DNA of 64,000 nt from JAFKFJ01 sp963786445 (GCA_963786445.1 CAWAZU010000028.1:310001-374000), one strand, 5' to 3'. Numbered from the stretch's first letter, positions 34,713-43,216 are shown. The notes: a model not told the origin generated them from the sequence alone. Translations and numbers: made by a program.

Positions 34713-35129
34713 ATGCTGTCGCCAAAGCGCACGAAATACCGCAAGGCCCACAAGGGCCGCATCCACGGCCTCGCCAAGGGCGGCACGTCGCTGAACTTCG
34801 GCACGTTCGGCCTGAAGGCGCTGGAGCCGGAGCGCGTCACCGCGCGGCAGATCGAGTCGGCGCGGCGCGCCATCACGCGCGCCATGAAGCGCGCCGGCCG
34901 GGTGTGGATTCGCATCTTCCCGGACGTGCCGGTGTCGATCAAGCCGGCGGAGGTGCGCATGGGCTCGGGCAAAGGCAGCCCGGAATTCTGGGTCTGCCGC
35001 GTCAAGCCGGGCCGCATCATGTTCGAGATCGACGGCGTGCCGGCCGAGTTGGCCCGCGAGGCGCTGACGCTGGGCGCGGCGAAGCTGCCGATCAAGACGA
35101 AAATGGTCACCCGTATCGGAGACGCCTGA
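34713..35129 (+). CDS. rplP: 50S ribosomal protein L16
   Basis: Helps position A- and P-site tRNA. The 138-residue sequence is typical: MLSPKRTKYRKAHKGRIHG, VTARQIESARRAITRAMKRA, GRVWIRIFPDVPVSIKPAEV and GSGKGSPEFWVCRVKPGRI. ATG at 34713 with GAGGAACGGG upstream; rpmC begins 1 base after the stop. Confidence 0.98.
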   Translation: MLSPKRTKYRKAHKGRIHGLAKGGTSLNFGTFGLKALEPERVTARQIESARRAITRAMKRAGRVWIRIFPDVPVSIKPAEVRMGSGKGSPEFWVCRVKPGRIMFEIDGVPAELAREALTLGAAKLPIKTKMVTRIGDA

Positions 35130-35130
35130 G

Positions 35131-35358
35131 ATGGCCCAAGGGACAAAGGGTGGCACCAAGGCGGCGGACGTGCGCGCGAAAACCGCCGATGAGCTGGGCG
35201 TGCTGCTGCTCGATCTGCGCAAGGAGCAGTTCAACCTGCGCTTCCAGCGCGCGACCGGGCAGCTTGAGGGGGTGTCGCGGGTGCGCCAGGTGCGGCGCGA
35301 CATCGCGCGGGTGAAGACGATCATGGCGGAGAAACAACGCTCCGCCGCACGGGCTTGA
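35131..35358 (+). CDS. rpmC: 50S ribosomal protein L29
   Basis: Small helical tunnel-exit protein. The 75 residues include the conserved LLDLRKEQFNLRFQRATGQL and VRQVRRDIARVKTIMAEKQR. About 12 residues at the N-terminus (MAQGTKGGTKAAD) precede the usual core. Sits between rplP and rpsQ as in all S10 operons. Confidence 0.97.
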   Translation: MAQGTKGGTKAADVRAKTADELGVLLLDLRKEQFNLRFQRATGQLEGVSRVRQVRRDIARVKTIMAEKQRSAARA

Positions 35359-35371
35359 AGGGAGAAGGGCG

Positions 35372-35647
35372 ATGCCAAGGCGCGTCCTGACGGGGCGGGT
35401 GACCAGCGACAAGATGGACAAGACCGTGACGGTGCTTGTCGATCGCCGCATCATGCACCCGCTCTACAAGAAGTTCATCCGGCGCTCGAAGAAGTACGCA
35501 GCGCATGACGAGCAGAATTTGTGCAAGACCGGCGACAGCGTGCGCATCGAGGAGTGCCGGCCGATCAGCAAGCGCAAGACTTGGCTGGTGATCGAGCGCA
35601 ACGGCGAGCCGCTCGGCACCGCACCTGCGGCGCCGCCGCAGGGTTGA
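35372..35647 (+). CDS. rpsQ: 30S ribosomal protein S17
   Basis: Early 16S rRNA-binding protein. The 91 residues contain RVLTGRVTSDKMDKTVTVLV, YAAHDEQNLCKTGDSVRIEE and CRPISKRKTWLVIE, with a short Ala/Pro tail. RBS GGAGAAGGG precedes 35372. Confidence 0.98.
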   Translation: MPRRVLTGRVTSDKMDKTVTVLVDRRIMHPLYKKFIRRSKKYAAHDEQNLCKTGDSVRIEECRPISKRKTWLVIERNGEPLGTAPAAPPQG

Positions 35648-35657
35648 GGAGGGCGCG

Positions 35658-36026
35658 ATGATCTCGGTCGAAACCAATCTCGACGTGGCCGACAATTCCG
35701 GTGCGCGGCGGGTGCAGTGCATCAAGGTGCTGGGCGGGTCGAAGCGCAAGACCGCCTCGGTCGGCGACGTCATCGTGGTGTCGGTGAAGGACGCGATCCC
35801 GCGCGGCAAGGTGAAGAAGGGCGACGTGCATCAGGCGGTGATCGTGCGCACCTCGTTTCCGGTGCGCCGGCCGGACGGCAGCGCCATCCGCTTCGACGGC
35901 AACGCCGCGGTGCTGATCAACAAGCAGCAGGAGCCGATCGGCACGCGCATCTTCGGCCCGGTGGTGCGCGAACTGCGCGCCAAGCGGTTCATGAAGATCA
36001 TCTCGCTGGCGCCGGAGGTGCTGTGA
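35658..36026 (+). CDS. rplN: 50S ribosomal protein L14
   Basis: Intersubunit-bridge protein and silencing-factor docking site. The 122-residue sequence is standard: MISVETNLDVADNSGARRVQ, IVVSVKDAIPRGKVKKGDV, FDGNAAVLINKQQEPIGTRI and LRAKRFMKIISLAPEVL. Its stop overlaps the rplX start by one base (TGATG). Confidence 0.99.
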   Translation: MISVETNLDVADNSGARRVQCIKVLGGSKRKTASVGDVIVVSVKDAIPRGKVKKGDVHQAVIVRTSFPVRRPDGSAIRFDGNAAVLINKQQEPIGTRIFGPVVRELRAKRFMKIISLAPEVL

Positions 36027-36346
36027 TGACGGCGCGGATTCGCAAGGGCGACACGGTGCTGGTGATCAGCGGCGCGGCCAAGGGGCGGCGCGGCGAGGTG
36101 CTGCGCGTGCTGCCGCGCGTCGAGCGCGCGGTGGTGCAGGGCGTGAACATGGCCAAGCGCCACACCAAGCCGCGCGGCGTCGGCCAGCCCGGCGGCATCC
36201 TCGAGCAGGAGGCGAGCATCCATCTGTCCAACCTGATGCTGATCGACGGCAAGACCGACAAGCCCACGCGCGTCGGCTTCCGCGTGCTGGACGACGGACG
36301 CAAGGTGCGCGTTGCCAAGGCGACCGGCAACGTGATCGAAGGTTGA
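36026..36346 (+). CDS. rplX: 50S ribosomal protein L24
   Basis: Assembly initiator with a KOW motif. The 106 residues include RIRKGDTVLVISGAAKGRRG, VQGVNMAKRHTKP and HLSNLMLIDGKTDKPTRVGF. The ATG at 36026 shares one base with the rplN stop. rplE follows after 10 bases. Confidence 0.98.
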   Translation: MTARIRKGDTVLVISGAAKGRRGEVLRVLPRVERAVVQGVNMAKRHTKPRGVGQPGGILEQEASIHLSNLMLIDGKTDKPTRVGFRVLDDGRKVRVAKATGNVIEG

Positions 36347-36356
36347 GGAGGCGGCG

Positions 36357-37100
36357 GTGAGCGATTCGAAGAAGGGCGGCAAGGGCGCCCAAGCGAAGGG
36401 CGGCGCCGCGGCGAAAGGCAAGGCTGCCAAGCCGGCCCAGGCCGGCAAGGCCGGCAAGGCCGCGAAGGGCGCAAAGGGCGCGAAGGCGGGCGGCGAGGGG
36501 CCGGCGGTTTCGCTGCAGCCGGTGACGGTCGCGGCGGAGTCGCAGGCGACACCGCGCGAGATTCCCCGCATGCAACAGCGCTACCGCGAGGTGGTGCGCG
36601 GGGCGCTGCAAAAGGAGTTCGGCTACAAGAACCCGCTGCAGGTGCCGAAGCTGGAGAAGATCGTCATCAACATGGGCGTCGGCGAGGCCGCCGCCGACCA
36701 GAAGAAGCTGGATGCGGCGGTCGCGGAACTGGCGCTGATCAGCGGCCAGAGGCCGGTCAAGACACTGGCGAAGAAGGCCATCGCCGGCTTCAAGATCCGC
36801 AAGGGGCTGGCGATCGGCTGCAAGGTGACGCTGCGGCGCGCGCGCATGTACGAGTTCCTCGACCGGCTGGTGACGATCGCGCTGCCGCGGGTGCGCGACT
36901 TCCGCGGCATCACCGGAAAAGGCTTTGACGGCCGCGGCAACTTCGCCATGGGGCTGAAGGAACAGATCGTGTTCCCCGAAATCGTCTATGACCGGGTGGA
37001 TGCGATTCGCGGCATGGACATCGTCTTCGTCACTTCGGCGCGCACCGATGCCGAGGCGAAGGCGCTGCTCAAGCAGTTCGACATCCCGTTCGCCAACTGA
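36357..37100 (+). CDS. rplE: 50S ribosomal protein L5 with a long basic N-terminal extension
   Basis: 5S rRNA-binding protein. The usual core of about 175 residues begins near residue 72 (MQQRYREVVRGALQKEFGYKN) and is complete: LEKIVINMGVGEAAADQKKL, RPVKTLAKKAIAGFKIRKG and DFRGITGKGFDGRGNFAMGL. The preceding 70 residues are low complexity, rich in Lys, Ala and Gly (for example AKPAQAGKAGKAAKGAKGAK), resembling histone H1-like tails. The GTG at 36357 has GAGGAGG directly upstream, which favours translation of the extension; an internal start at the ATG of residue 72 is possible but has no good ribosome binding site. Confidence 0.93.
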   Translation: MSDSKKGGKGAQAKGGAAAKGKAAKPAQAGKAGKAAKGAKGAKAGGEGPAVSLQPVTVAAESQATPREIPRMQQRYREVVRGALQKEFGYKNPLQVPKLEKIVINMGVGEAAADQKKLDAAVAELALISGQRPVKTLAKKAIAGFKIRKGLAIGCKVTLRRARMYEFLDRLVTIALPRVRDFRGITGKGFDGRGNFAMGLKEQIVFPEIVYDRVDAIRGMDIVFVTSARTDAEAKALLKQFDIPFAN

Positions 37101-37180
37101 GCGGTACGGGATGCTTTGCGTGACACGAGGTTTGGAAAACCGCCGGCCGTGGCCGGCAGGTTCCGGAGGGTAAAGACAGG

Positions 37181-37486
37181 ATGGCCAAGAAGTCTCAGGT
37201 CAACCGCAACGGCATGCGCGAACGCCTGGCCAAGCGCGACAAGGGCAAGCGGGCGGCGCTGAAGGCGATCGTCATGGACCGCACGCTGCCGGTCGAGGAC
37301 CGCTTCAATGCGACGCTGAAGCTGGCGCAACTGCCGCGCAACGGGGCGAAGGTGCGGGTGCGGCTGCGCTGCGCGCTCACCGGGCGCTCGCGCGGCAACT
37401 ACCGCAAGTTCAAGCTGTGCCGCATTGCGCTGCGCGATCTGGCGAGCGCAGGCCAGATCCCCGGCATGGTCAAGGCGAGCTGGTAA
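37181..37486 (+). CDS. rpsN: 30S ribosomal protein S14 (zinc-independent long form)
   Basis: 30S head protein, 101 residues, lacking the zinc-binding CXXC pairs of the short paralogue. Shows MAKKSQVNRNGMRERLAKRD, LAQLPRNGAKVRVRLRCALT and GRSRGNYRKFKLCRIALRDL. The gap to rplE is 80 bases, with GGAGGG near 37164. Confidence 0.98.
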   Translation: MAKKSQVNRNGMRERLAKRDKGKRAALKAIVMDRTLPVEDRFNATLKLAQLPRNGAKVRVRLRCALTGRSRGNYRKFKLCRIALRDLASAGQIPGMVKASW

Positions 37487-37498
37487 GGAGCACGAGCG

Positions 37499-37897
37499 AT
37501 GAGTATGTCCGATCCGCTCGGCGACATGCTGACCCGCATCCGCAACGCACAGCGCGCGCGGCACACGGTCTGCGTCGCGCCCGGCTCAAAACTGCGCGCC
37601 AACGTGCTCGACGTGCTGCGGCGTGAAGGCTTCATCCGCGGCTTCAGCAGCGAAAGCCTGCGTCCCGGCGTGTCGCAGCTGCGCATCGAGCTGAAGTACA
37701 ACGAGGGCGAGCCGGTCATCAAGGAGATCCACCGGGTCTCCAAGCCCGGCCGGCGCGTCTATTCCAAGATCAAGGAACTGCCGCGGGTCTATGCCGGCCT
37801 CGGCGTGTCCATCCTGTCCACGCCGCGAGGCGTGCTGAGCGATGCCGAGGCCCGCGCCGCCAATGTCGGCGGCGAGGTCCTCTGCCGCGTGTTCTGA
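37499..37897 (+). CDS. rpsH: 30S ribosomal protein S8
   Basis: Binds central-domain 16S rRNA and represses the spc operon in E. coli. The 132 residues include MSDPLGDMLTRIRNAQRARH, VLDVLRREGFIRGF and the end GLGVSILSTPRGVLSDAEAR. Two in-frame ATGs (37499 and 37505) are possible starts; the first is better placed after GGAGCACGAGCG. Confidence 0.98.
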   Translation: MSMSDPLGDMLTRIRNAQRARHTVCVAPGSKLRANVLDVLRREGFIRGFSSESLRPGVSQLRIELKYNEGEPVIKEIHRVSKPGRRVYSKIKELPRVYAGLGVSILSTPRGVLSDAEARAANVGGEVLCRVF

Positions 37898-37910
37898 GGA
37901 GGGTCGGCGC

Positions 37911-38444
37911 GTGTCGCGCGTAGGCAAGTATCCGGTCGAGATCCCCGCCGGCGTGCAGGTCGCGGTGGTCGGCCGCACGCTGAACGCCAAGGGCCGGCTC
38001 GGCGAGATGACGCTCGACCTGACCGAGCATGTCGAGGCCAGGGTCGAGGGCAACAAGGTGGCGATCATCCCGCGCGACGGCACCGCGCCGGCGCGCATGA
38101 TGTGGGGCACCACGCGCGCCCTGGTCGCCAACATGGTCCGCGGCGTGTCGGCAGGCTACGCGAAGTCGATGGAGATCACCGGCACCGGCTTCCGTGCCGC
38201 GGTGCAGGGCAGCAACCTGGTGATCAATCTGGGCTTCTCGCACGACGTGGTGTATGCGATCCCGCAAGGCATCAAGATCACCTGCGAACGCCCGACCGCG
38301 ATCAAGGTCGAGGGCGTGGACAAGCGCCAGGTCGGCCAGGTCGCCGCCGAGATCCGCGCCTTCCGCCCGCCCGAGCCGTACAAGGGCAAGGGCGTGAAGT
38401 TCGAGGGCGAGGTGATCCGCCGCAAGGAAGGCAAGAAGAAGTAA
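37911..38444 (+). CDS. rplF: 50S ribosomal protein L6
   Basis: 23S rRNA-binding protein near the sarcin-ricin loop. The 177 residues have SRVGKYPVEIPAGVQVAV, GYAKSMEITGTGFRAAVQGS and the C-terminal signature RPPEPYKGKGVKFEGEVIRR. GTG start at 37911 preceded by GAGGAGGG. The stop TAA overlaps the rplR ATG by one base. Confidence 0.98.
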   Translation: MSRVGKYPVEIPAGVQVAVVGRTLNAKGRLGEMTLDLTEHVEARVEGNKVAIIPRDGTAPARMMWGTTRALVANMVRGVSAGYAKSMEITGTGFRAAVQGSNLVINLGFSHDVVYAIPQGIKITCERPTAIKVEGVDKRQVGQVAAEIRAFRPPEPYKGKGVKFEGEVIRRKEGKKK

Positions 38445-38806
38445 TGAGCGCGAGCAACCAGTTGCGGGAGCGCCGGCGCGAGCGTCTGCGGTTCTCGCTG
38501 CGGCGGAAGGGGGGCGGGCGGCCGCGGCTGTCGGTGTTCCGTTCGTCCAAGCACATCTACGCGCAGGTGATCGACGATGCCGCCGGGCGCACGCTGGCCG
38601 CGGCCTCCTCGATCGACGCCACGCTGCGCACCGGCCTGCGCACCGGCGCCGACAAGGCGGCGGCGGCGGCGGTCGGCAAGCTGATCGCCGAGCGCGCGCT
38701 TGCGGCCGGCGTGTCGGCGGTGGTGTTCGACCGCGGCGCCTATCTCTATCACGGCCGGGTGAAGGCCCTGGCCGACGCCGCCCGCGAGGGCGGTCTGGCG
38801 TTTTGA
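38444..38806 (+). CDS. rplR: 50S ribosomal protein L18
   Basis: 5S rRNA-binding protein. The 120 residues have a basic N-terminus (RERRRERLRFSLRRKGGGRP), RLSVFRSSKHIYAQVIDDAA and the end VVFDRGAYLYHGRVKALADA. One-base overlap with rplF (TAATG). Confidence 0.98.
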   Translation: MSASNQLRERRRERLRFSLRRKGGGRPRLSVFRSSKHIYAQVIDDAAGRTLAAASSIDATLRTGLRTGADKAAAAAVGKLIAERALAAGVSAVVFDRGAYLYHGRVKALADAAREGGLAF

Positions 38807-38817
38807 GGGGAAGCAGC

Positions 38818-39420
38818 ATGGCACGTGACTCGCGCGGCGGGCGCGACCGCGACCGCGAGCGGGACGGCGGCGACGAGCTGATCGACAAGCTCGTCACCAT
38901 CAACCGCGTCGCCAAAGTGGTGAAGGGCGGCCGGCGGTTCGCGTTCGCGGCGCTGGTGGTGGTGGGTGACCAGAAGGGCCGTGTCGGCTACGGTGCGGGC
39001 AAGGCGCGCGAGGTGCCGGAGGCGATCCGCAAGGCCACCGACCGCGCCAAGCGCAGCATGATCCGCGTGCCGATGAAGGAGGGCCGGACACTGCACCACG
39101 ACGTGCAGGGCCGCTATGGCGCCGGCTCGGTGGTGCTGCGCTCGGCCATCGCCGGCACCGGCATCATCGCCGGCGGGCCGATGCGCGCGGTGTTCGAGAC
39201 GCTCGGCATCGGCGACGTGGTGGCGAAGAGCCTCGGCAGCCGCAATCCGCACAACATGGTCAAGGCGACGTTCGACGCGCTGACCCGCTGCGCCAGCCCC
39301 CGCTCGGTCGCCTCGCGCCGCGGCAAGAAAGTGTCTGACCTGCTCGGCCGGCGCGATGCCACCGCGCCCGCCGCCGCTCCCGCCGCCGCGCCGGCGCCGG
39401 AGGCGCAGGCCGATGGCTGA
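38818..39420 (+). CDS. rpsE: 30S ribosomal protein S5
   Basis: 30S fidelity protein near S4 and the mRNA entry. The 200 residues contain KLVTINRVAKVVKGGRRFAF, GDQKGRVGYGAGKAREVPEA and GTGIIAGGPMRAVFETLGIG. The N-terminus is a charged run of alternating Arg and Asp (DSRGGRDRDRERDGGDE) and the C-terminus an Ala/Pro tail. ATG at 38818 follows GGGGAAGC; the in-frame ATG at 38803 lies inside rplR and is less likely. Overlaps rpmD by 8 bases. Confidence 0.97.
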   Translation: MARDSRGGRDRDRERDGGDELIDKLVTINRVAKVVKGGRRFAFAALVVVGDQKGRVGYGAGKAREVPEAIRKATDRAKRSMIRVPMKEGRTLHHDVQGRYGAGSVVLRSAIAGTGIIAGGPMRAVFETLGIGDVVAKSLGSRNPHNMVKATFDALTRCASPRSVASRRGKKVSDLLGRRDATAPAAAPAAAPAPEAQADG

Positions 39421-39604
39421 CACACCCAAAACGCTGCGTGTGACGCAGACCGGCTCCGGCTGCGGGCGCAAGCCGGGGCAGCAGGCGACGCTGATCGGGC
39501 TCGGCCTCAACAAGCTGCGGCGCACGCGCGAGCTGGCGGACACGCCCTCGGTGCGCGGCATGCTGCGCAAGGTGGCCCATCTGGTGAAGGTGCAGGAGAC
39601 GTGA
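39413..39604 (+). CDS. rpmD: 50S ribosomal protein L30
   Basis: Small 50S protein, 63 residues: TLRVTQTGSGCGRKPGQQAT, LIGLGLNKLRRTRELADTPS and VRGMLRKVAHLVKV. The ATG at 39413 lies within the 3' end of rpsE, and its TGA overlaps the GTG of rplO (GTGA), so the three genes are translationally coupled. Confidence 0.97.
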   Translation: MADTPKTLRVTQTGSGCGRKPGQQATLIGLGLNKLRRTRELADTPSVRGMLRKVAHLVKVQET

Positions 39605-40092
39605 AACTCAACGAGTTGCGCGACAATCCCGGGGCGCGCCCGAAGTCGAAGCGGCTCGGCCGCGGCATCGGCTCGGGCAAGGGCAAGACCAGCGGCAAGG
39701 GCGTGAAAGGCCAGAAGGCGCGCGAGGGCGTGGCGCTGAACGGCTTCGAGGGCGGCCAGCTGCCGATCTACCGCCGCCTGCCCAAGCGCGGCTTCACCAA
39801 CATCTTCCGCAAGGAATACGCGCCGGTGAACCTGGGCGCGCTGGCCCGCGCGATCGCGGAGGGCCGGATCGACGCCGCGCAGCCGATCACCGAGGCGGAG
39901 CTGCGCGCCGCCGGGCTGGTGCGGGGCGGCAAGATCGCCGGCGTGCGGCTGCTGGCGAGCGGCGACCTCAAGGGGGCGGTGACGATCACGGTCGCCGGCG
40001 CCTCGGCGGCGGCCATTGCCGCGGTCGAGAAGCTGGGCGGCAGCGTGACCACGACGGTCGCCAAGCCGGCCGCCGCGGCGGCGGCGGGCTGA
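39601..40092 (+). CDS. rplO: 50S ribosomal protein L15
   Basis: Late-assembly 50S protein, 163 residues. Shows the start KLNELRDNPGARPKSKRLGR, GIGSGKGKTSGKGVKGQKAR and the region GFEGGQLPIYRRLPKRGFTN. GTG start at 39601 overlapping the rpmD stop. The C-terminus ends in an Ala-rich tail. A 107-base gap precedes secY. Confidence 0.98.
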   Translation: MKLNELRDNPGARPKSKRLGRGIGSGKGKTSGKGVKGQKAREGVALNGFEGGQLPIYRRLPKRGFTNIFRKEYAPVNLGALARAIAEGRIDAAQPITEAELRAAGLVRGGKIAGVRLLASGDLKGAVTITVAGASAAAIAAVEKLGGSVTTTVAKPAAAAAAG

Positions 40093-40199
40093 AGCCCGCG
40101 CCGACCTTGCACGCAGCAGCCGTGCGGCGGCACTATATGGGTCGAAGCGCGGCGCCCTCGGCACCTCCGGCGGGCGCCGCCTGCATGACGGAGTAGGGC

Positions 40200-41549
40200 A
40201 TGGCCTCGGCGGCCGAGCAGCTTGCTGCCAATCTCAGCCTGGGCACGCTGTCCAAGGCGACCGAACTCAAGAAGCGCATCTGGTTCACCCTGGGCGCGCT
40301 GCTGGTGTATCGCATCGGCACCTACATCCCGGTGCCGGGCGTGGACGCCTCGGTCATCGGCGAGCTGCTGCAGAGCCGCAGCGGCGGCGGCGTGCTCGGC
40401 ATGTTCAACATGTTCAGCGGCGGCGCGCTCGGGCGGATGACCGTGTTCGCGCTGAACATCATGCCCTACATCAGCGCCAGCATCATCATCCAGCTGATGT
40501 CGGCCGCCGTGCCGACGCTGGAGGCGCTGAAGAAGGAAGGCGAGAGCGGGCGCAAGAAGCTCAATCAGTACACGCGCTACCTGACCGTGCTGATCGCCAT
40601 GTTCCAGTCCTACGGCATCGCCATCGGGCTGGAGGGCATGCACGGCAGTTTTGGCGCGGCGGTGATCGATCCGGGGACGTTCTTCCGGCTGTCCTGCGTG
40701 GTCTCGCTGGTCGGCGGGACGATGTTCCTGATGTGGATCGGCGAGCAGATCACCGCGCGCGGCATCGGCAACGGCACCAGCCTGATCATCTTCGCCGGCA
40801 TCGTCGCCAACGTGCCGCACGCCATCGCGACATTGCTGGAACTCGGCCGCACCGGCGCGCTCAGCCCGATCTTCATCCTGGCGTTCATCGTCATCGCGTT
40901 CGCGGTGATCGCGTTCATCGTGTTCATCGAGCGGGCGCAGCGGCGCGTCGTCATCCAGTATCCCAAGCGCCAGGTCGGCACCCGCATGTTCGGCGGTGAC
41001 GCGACCCACATGCCGCTGAAGATCAACACGTCCGGCGTCATCCCGCCGATCTTCGCCAGTTCCATTCTCCTGATCCCGGCCACCATCTCGGGCTTCTCCA
41101 CCCGCGCCGGCGACACCGGCTGGCTGAGCTGGATCGGCAACGCGCTCGGCCACGGGCAGCCGGCCTATATGGTCGCCTATGCGGCGCTGATCGTGTTCTT
41201 CAGCTATTTCTACACCGCCGTCGTGTTCAACCCGCAGGAGACCGCGGACAATCTGAAGAAATACGGCGGCTTCATCCCCGGCATCAGGCCGGGCAGCGCC
41301 ACGGCGGAGTATTTCGACTATGTGCTGACGCGGCTGACCACGGTCGGGGCGATCTATCTCGTGGTGGTCTGCCTGCTGCCGGAAATCCTCATCAGCAACT
41401 ACGGCGTGCCGTTCTACTTCGGCGGCACCAGCATCATGATCGTGGTGTCGGTGACGATGGACACGGTGACGCAGATCCAGTCGCACCTGCTCGCCCACCA
41501 GTACGAGGGCCTGATCCGCAAGGCGCGGGTGCGGGGGAGAGGACGGTGA
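40200..41549 (+). CDS. secY: Preprotein translocase subunit SecY
   Basis: Channel subunit of the SecYEG translocon. The 449-residue protein has ten predicted membrane helices. Recognisable parts: TELKKRIWFTLGALLVYRIG (TM1), YISASIIIQLMSAAVPTLEA, GTSLIIFAGIVANVP, the cytoplasmic loop RRVVIQYPKRQVGTRMFGGD and FNPQETADNLKKYGGFIPGI. ATG at 40200 follows GGAGTAGGG. Its stop overlaps the adk start (GTGA). As is general, it sits at the end of the spc operon. Confidence 0.98.
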   Translation: MASAAEQLAANLSLGTLSKATELKKRIWFTLGALLVYRIGTYIPVPGVDASVIGELLQSRSGGGVLGMFNMFSGGALGRMTVFALNIMPYISASIIIQLMSAAVPTLEALKKEGESGRKKLNQYTRYLTVLIAMFQSYGIAIGLEGMHGSFGAAVIDPGTFFRLSCVVSLVGGTMFLMWIGEQITARGIGNGTSLIIFAGIVANVPHAIATLLELGRTGALSPIFILAFIVIAFAVIAFIVFIERAQRRVVIQYPKRQVGTRMFGGDATHMPLKINTSGVIPPIFASSILLIPATISGFSTRAGDTGWLSWIGNALGHGQPAYMVAYAALIVFFSYFYTAVVFNPQETADNLKKYGGFIPGIRPGSATAEYFDYVLTRLTTVGAIYLVVVCLLPEILISNYGVPFYFGGTSIMIVVSVTMDTVTQIQSHLLAHQYEGLIRKARVRGRGR

Positions 41550-42214
41550 AGCTGGTCCTGCTCGGCCCGCCAGGCGCCGGCAAGGGCACGCAGGCCAAAC
41601 GGCTGGAGGCGCGCTTCGGCATCGTGCAGATCTCGACGGGCGACATGCTGCGCGCCGAGGTCGCGGCCGGGTCGGAGGTCGGGCTGCAGGCCCGCGCGGT
41701 CATGGAGTCGGGGCGGCTGGTGTCCGACGACATCCTGATCCGCATGCTCGGCAACCGGATCGAGCGCCCGGACTGCGCGCGCGGCTTCATCCTCGACGGG
41801 TTCCCGCGCACCGTGCCGCAGGCCGAGGCACTGGACCGGCTGCTCGCCGAGCGCGGCACGAGGCTGGATGCCGTGATCGAGATAAAAGTCGATGGGCCGA
41901 TGCTGGTGGAGCGCATCGTCGGCCGCTTCACCTGCGCCAGATGCGGCGCCGGCTACCACGACCTCTACAAGCGCCCGCAGGTCGAGGGCACCTGCGACGT
42001 CTGCGGCAGCCACGACTTCGTCCGCCGCGCCGACGACAGCCGGGAGACCGTGCAGGCCCGGCTCGACGCCTATGAGCGCCAGACCGCGCCGATCCTGCCG
42101 CACTACGCGGCGCAGGGCCTGCTGCATCCGGTGGACGGCATGGCCGACATCGACGCGGTGACGGCGGCGATCATGGCGGTGCTGGAGCGGCTGCCGGCGA
42201 CCTCGGCGGCGTGA
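41546..42214 (+). CDS. adk: Adenylate kinase
   Basis: Converts ATP and AMP to two ADP. The 222-residue protein is the long form: P-loop LLGPPGAGKGTQAKRLEARF, AMP-binding QISTGDMLRAEVAAG and DGFPRTVPQAEALD, and a LID domain with four cysteines (CARCGAGYHD and CDVCGSHDF) that should bind a structural zinc. GTG start at 41546 within the secY stop region, indicating coupling. The next gene, rpsM, has its own promoter. Confidence 0.97.
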   Translation: MKLVLLGPPGAGKGTQAKRLEARFGIVQISTGDMLRAEVAAGSEVGLQARAVMESGRLVSDDILIRMLGNRIERPDCARGFILDGFPRTVPQAEALDRLLAERGTRLDAVIEIKVDGPMLVERIVGRFTCARCGAGYHDLYKRPQVEGTCDVCGSHDFVRRADDSRETVQARLDAYERQTAPILPHYAAQGLLHPVDGMADIDAVTAAIMAVLERLPATSAA

Positions 42215-42245
42215 GCTTCGGTCGCGTGGATGTGACAGCCATGCG

Positions 42246-42273
42246 TTGACAGGGGAGCGCCGGACGCTATAGT
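42246..42273 (+). promoter_or_regulatory. Promoter upstream of rpsM
   Basis: A perfect -35 TTGACA at 42246-42251 and a near-perfect -10 TATAGT at 42268-42273 with a 16-base spacer, 32 bases after adk ends. It should drive rpsM-rpsK-rpoA-rplQ. Downstream in the leader, CGGCGGC (42283-42289) can pair with GCCGCCG (42304-42310), a possible regulatory hairpin. Confidence 0.85.
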
Positions 42274-42382
42274 CCGCGCCCTCGGCGGCGCCCAGCGGGC
42301 GGGGCCGCCGCTGACGTTTTCCCAGCCTCTGGGTATGAGCCGATGCCGGGGCCGGTCCCCCGGAACGAAGGAGTATGGCGGC

Positions 42383-42760
42383 GTGGCGCGTATTGCCGGC
42401 GTGAACATTCCCACCAACAAGCGGGTCGTCATCAGCCTGCGCTACATCTACGGCATCGGGCCGACCAAGGCGCGCGACATCTGCCGGCGGCTGGCGATTG
42501 CCGACGATCGCCGCGTCAACCAGCTGTCCGACGACGAGGTCATCCGCATCCGCGAAGTGATCGACCGGGAATACCGCGTCGAGGGCGATCTGCGGCGTGA
42601 AGTGGCGATGAACATCAAGCGCCTGATGGACCTCGGCTGCTATCGCGGCCTGCGGCACCGGCGCGGACTGCCGGTGCGCGGGCAGCGCACGCACACCAAC
42701 GCCCGCACCCGCAAGGGCAAGGCGGTGGCGATCGCGGGCAAGAAGAAGGTGACGAAGTAG
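42383..42760 (+). CDS. rpsM: 30S ribosomal protein S13
   Basis: 30S head protein contacting P-site tRNA and S19. The 125 residues include ARIAGVNIPTNKRVVISLRY, IYGIGPTKARDICRRL and the C-terminal LRHRRGLPVRGQRTHTNART. The start is GTG at 42383 with AAGGAG about 9 bases upstream; a nearby ATG at 42374 is out of frame. Confidence 0.98.
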   Translation: MARIAGVNIPTNKRVVISLRYIYGIGPTKARDICRRLAIADDRRVNQLSDDEVIRIREVIDREYRVEGDLRREVAMNIKRLMDLGCYRGLRHRRGLPVRGQRTHTNARTRKGKAVAIAGKKKVTK

Positions 42761-42817
42761 CCCCACCGGGCCGCGCCTGCGGGCTTCCCGCACCCAGCGA
42801 ACCAGACAGGATCGAAG

Positions 42818-43216
42818 ATGGCAAAGCCGGCGACCGGCGGTGCGCGCACCCGCAAGAAGGAGCGCAAGAACATCACTTCCGGCGTCGCCCATGTGGCGGC
42901 GACGTTCAACAACACCATGATCACCATCACCGACGCCCAGGGCAACGCGATCGCCTGGTCGTCCTCCGGCAGCCAGGGCTTCAAGGGCAGCCGGAAATCC
43001 ACGCCCTATGCCGCGCAGGTCGCCGCCGAGGACGCCGGCCGCAAGGCGCGCGAGCACGGCATGGAGACGCTGGAGATCGAGGTGAGCGGCCCCGGCTCCG
43101 GCCGCGAGAGCGCGCTGCGCGCGCTGCAGTCGGTCGGCTTCGCCATCACCGCGATCCGCGACATGACGCCGATCCCGCACAACGGCTGCCGCCCGCGCAA
43201 GCGGCGGCGGGTCTGA
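42818..43216 (+). CDS. rpsK: 30S ribosomal protein S11
   Basis: 30S platform protein at the mRNA exit. The 132 residues contain NITSGVAHVAATFNNTMITI, TDAQGNAIAWSSSGSQGFKG and the C-terminal DMTPIPHNGCRPRKRRRV. Located between rpsM and rpoA as in alphaproteobacterial alpha operons, which lack rpsD here. Confidence 0.99.
   Translation: MAKPATGGARTRKKERKNITSGVAHVAATFNNTMITITDAQGNAIAWSSSGSQGFKGSRKSTPYAAQVAAEDAGRKAREHGMETLEIEVSGPGSGRESALRALQSVGFAITAIRDMTPIPHNGCRPRKRRRV

Noticed and set aside
40107..40139. TTGCAC and TATATG before secY as a promoter
   Set aside because: Spacing is 21 bases, outside the usual range; secY can be expressed from the upstream operon promoter.
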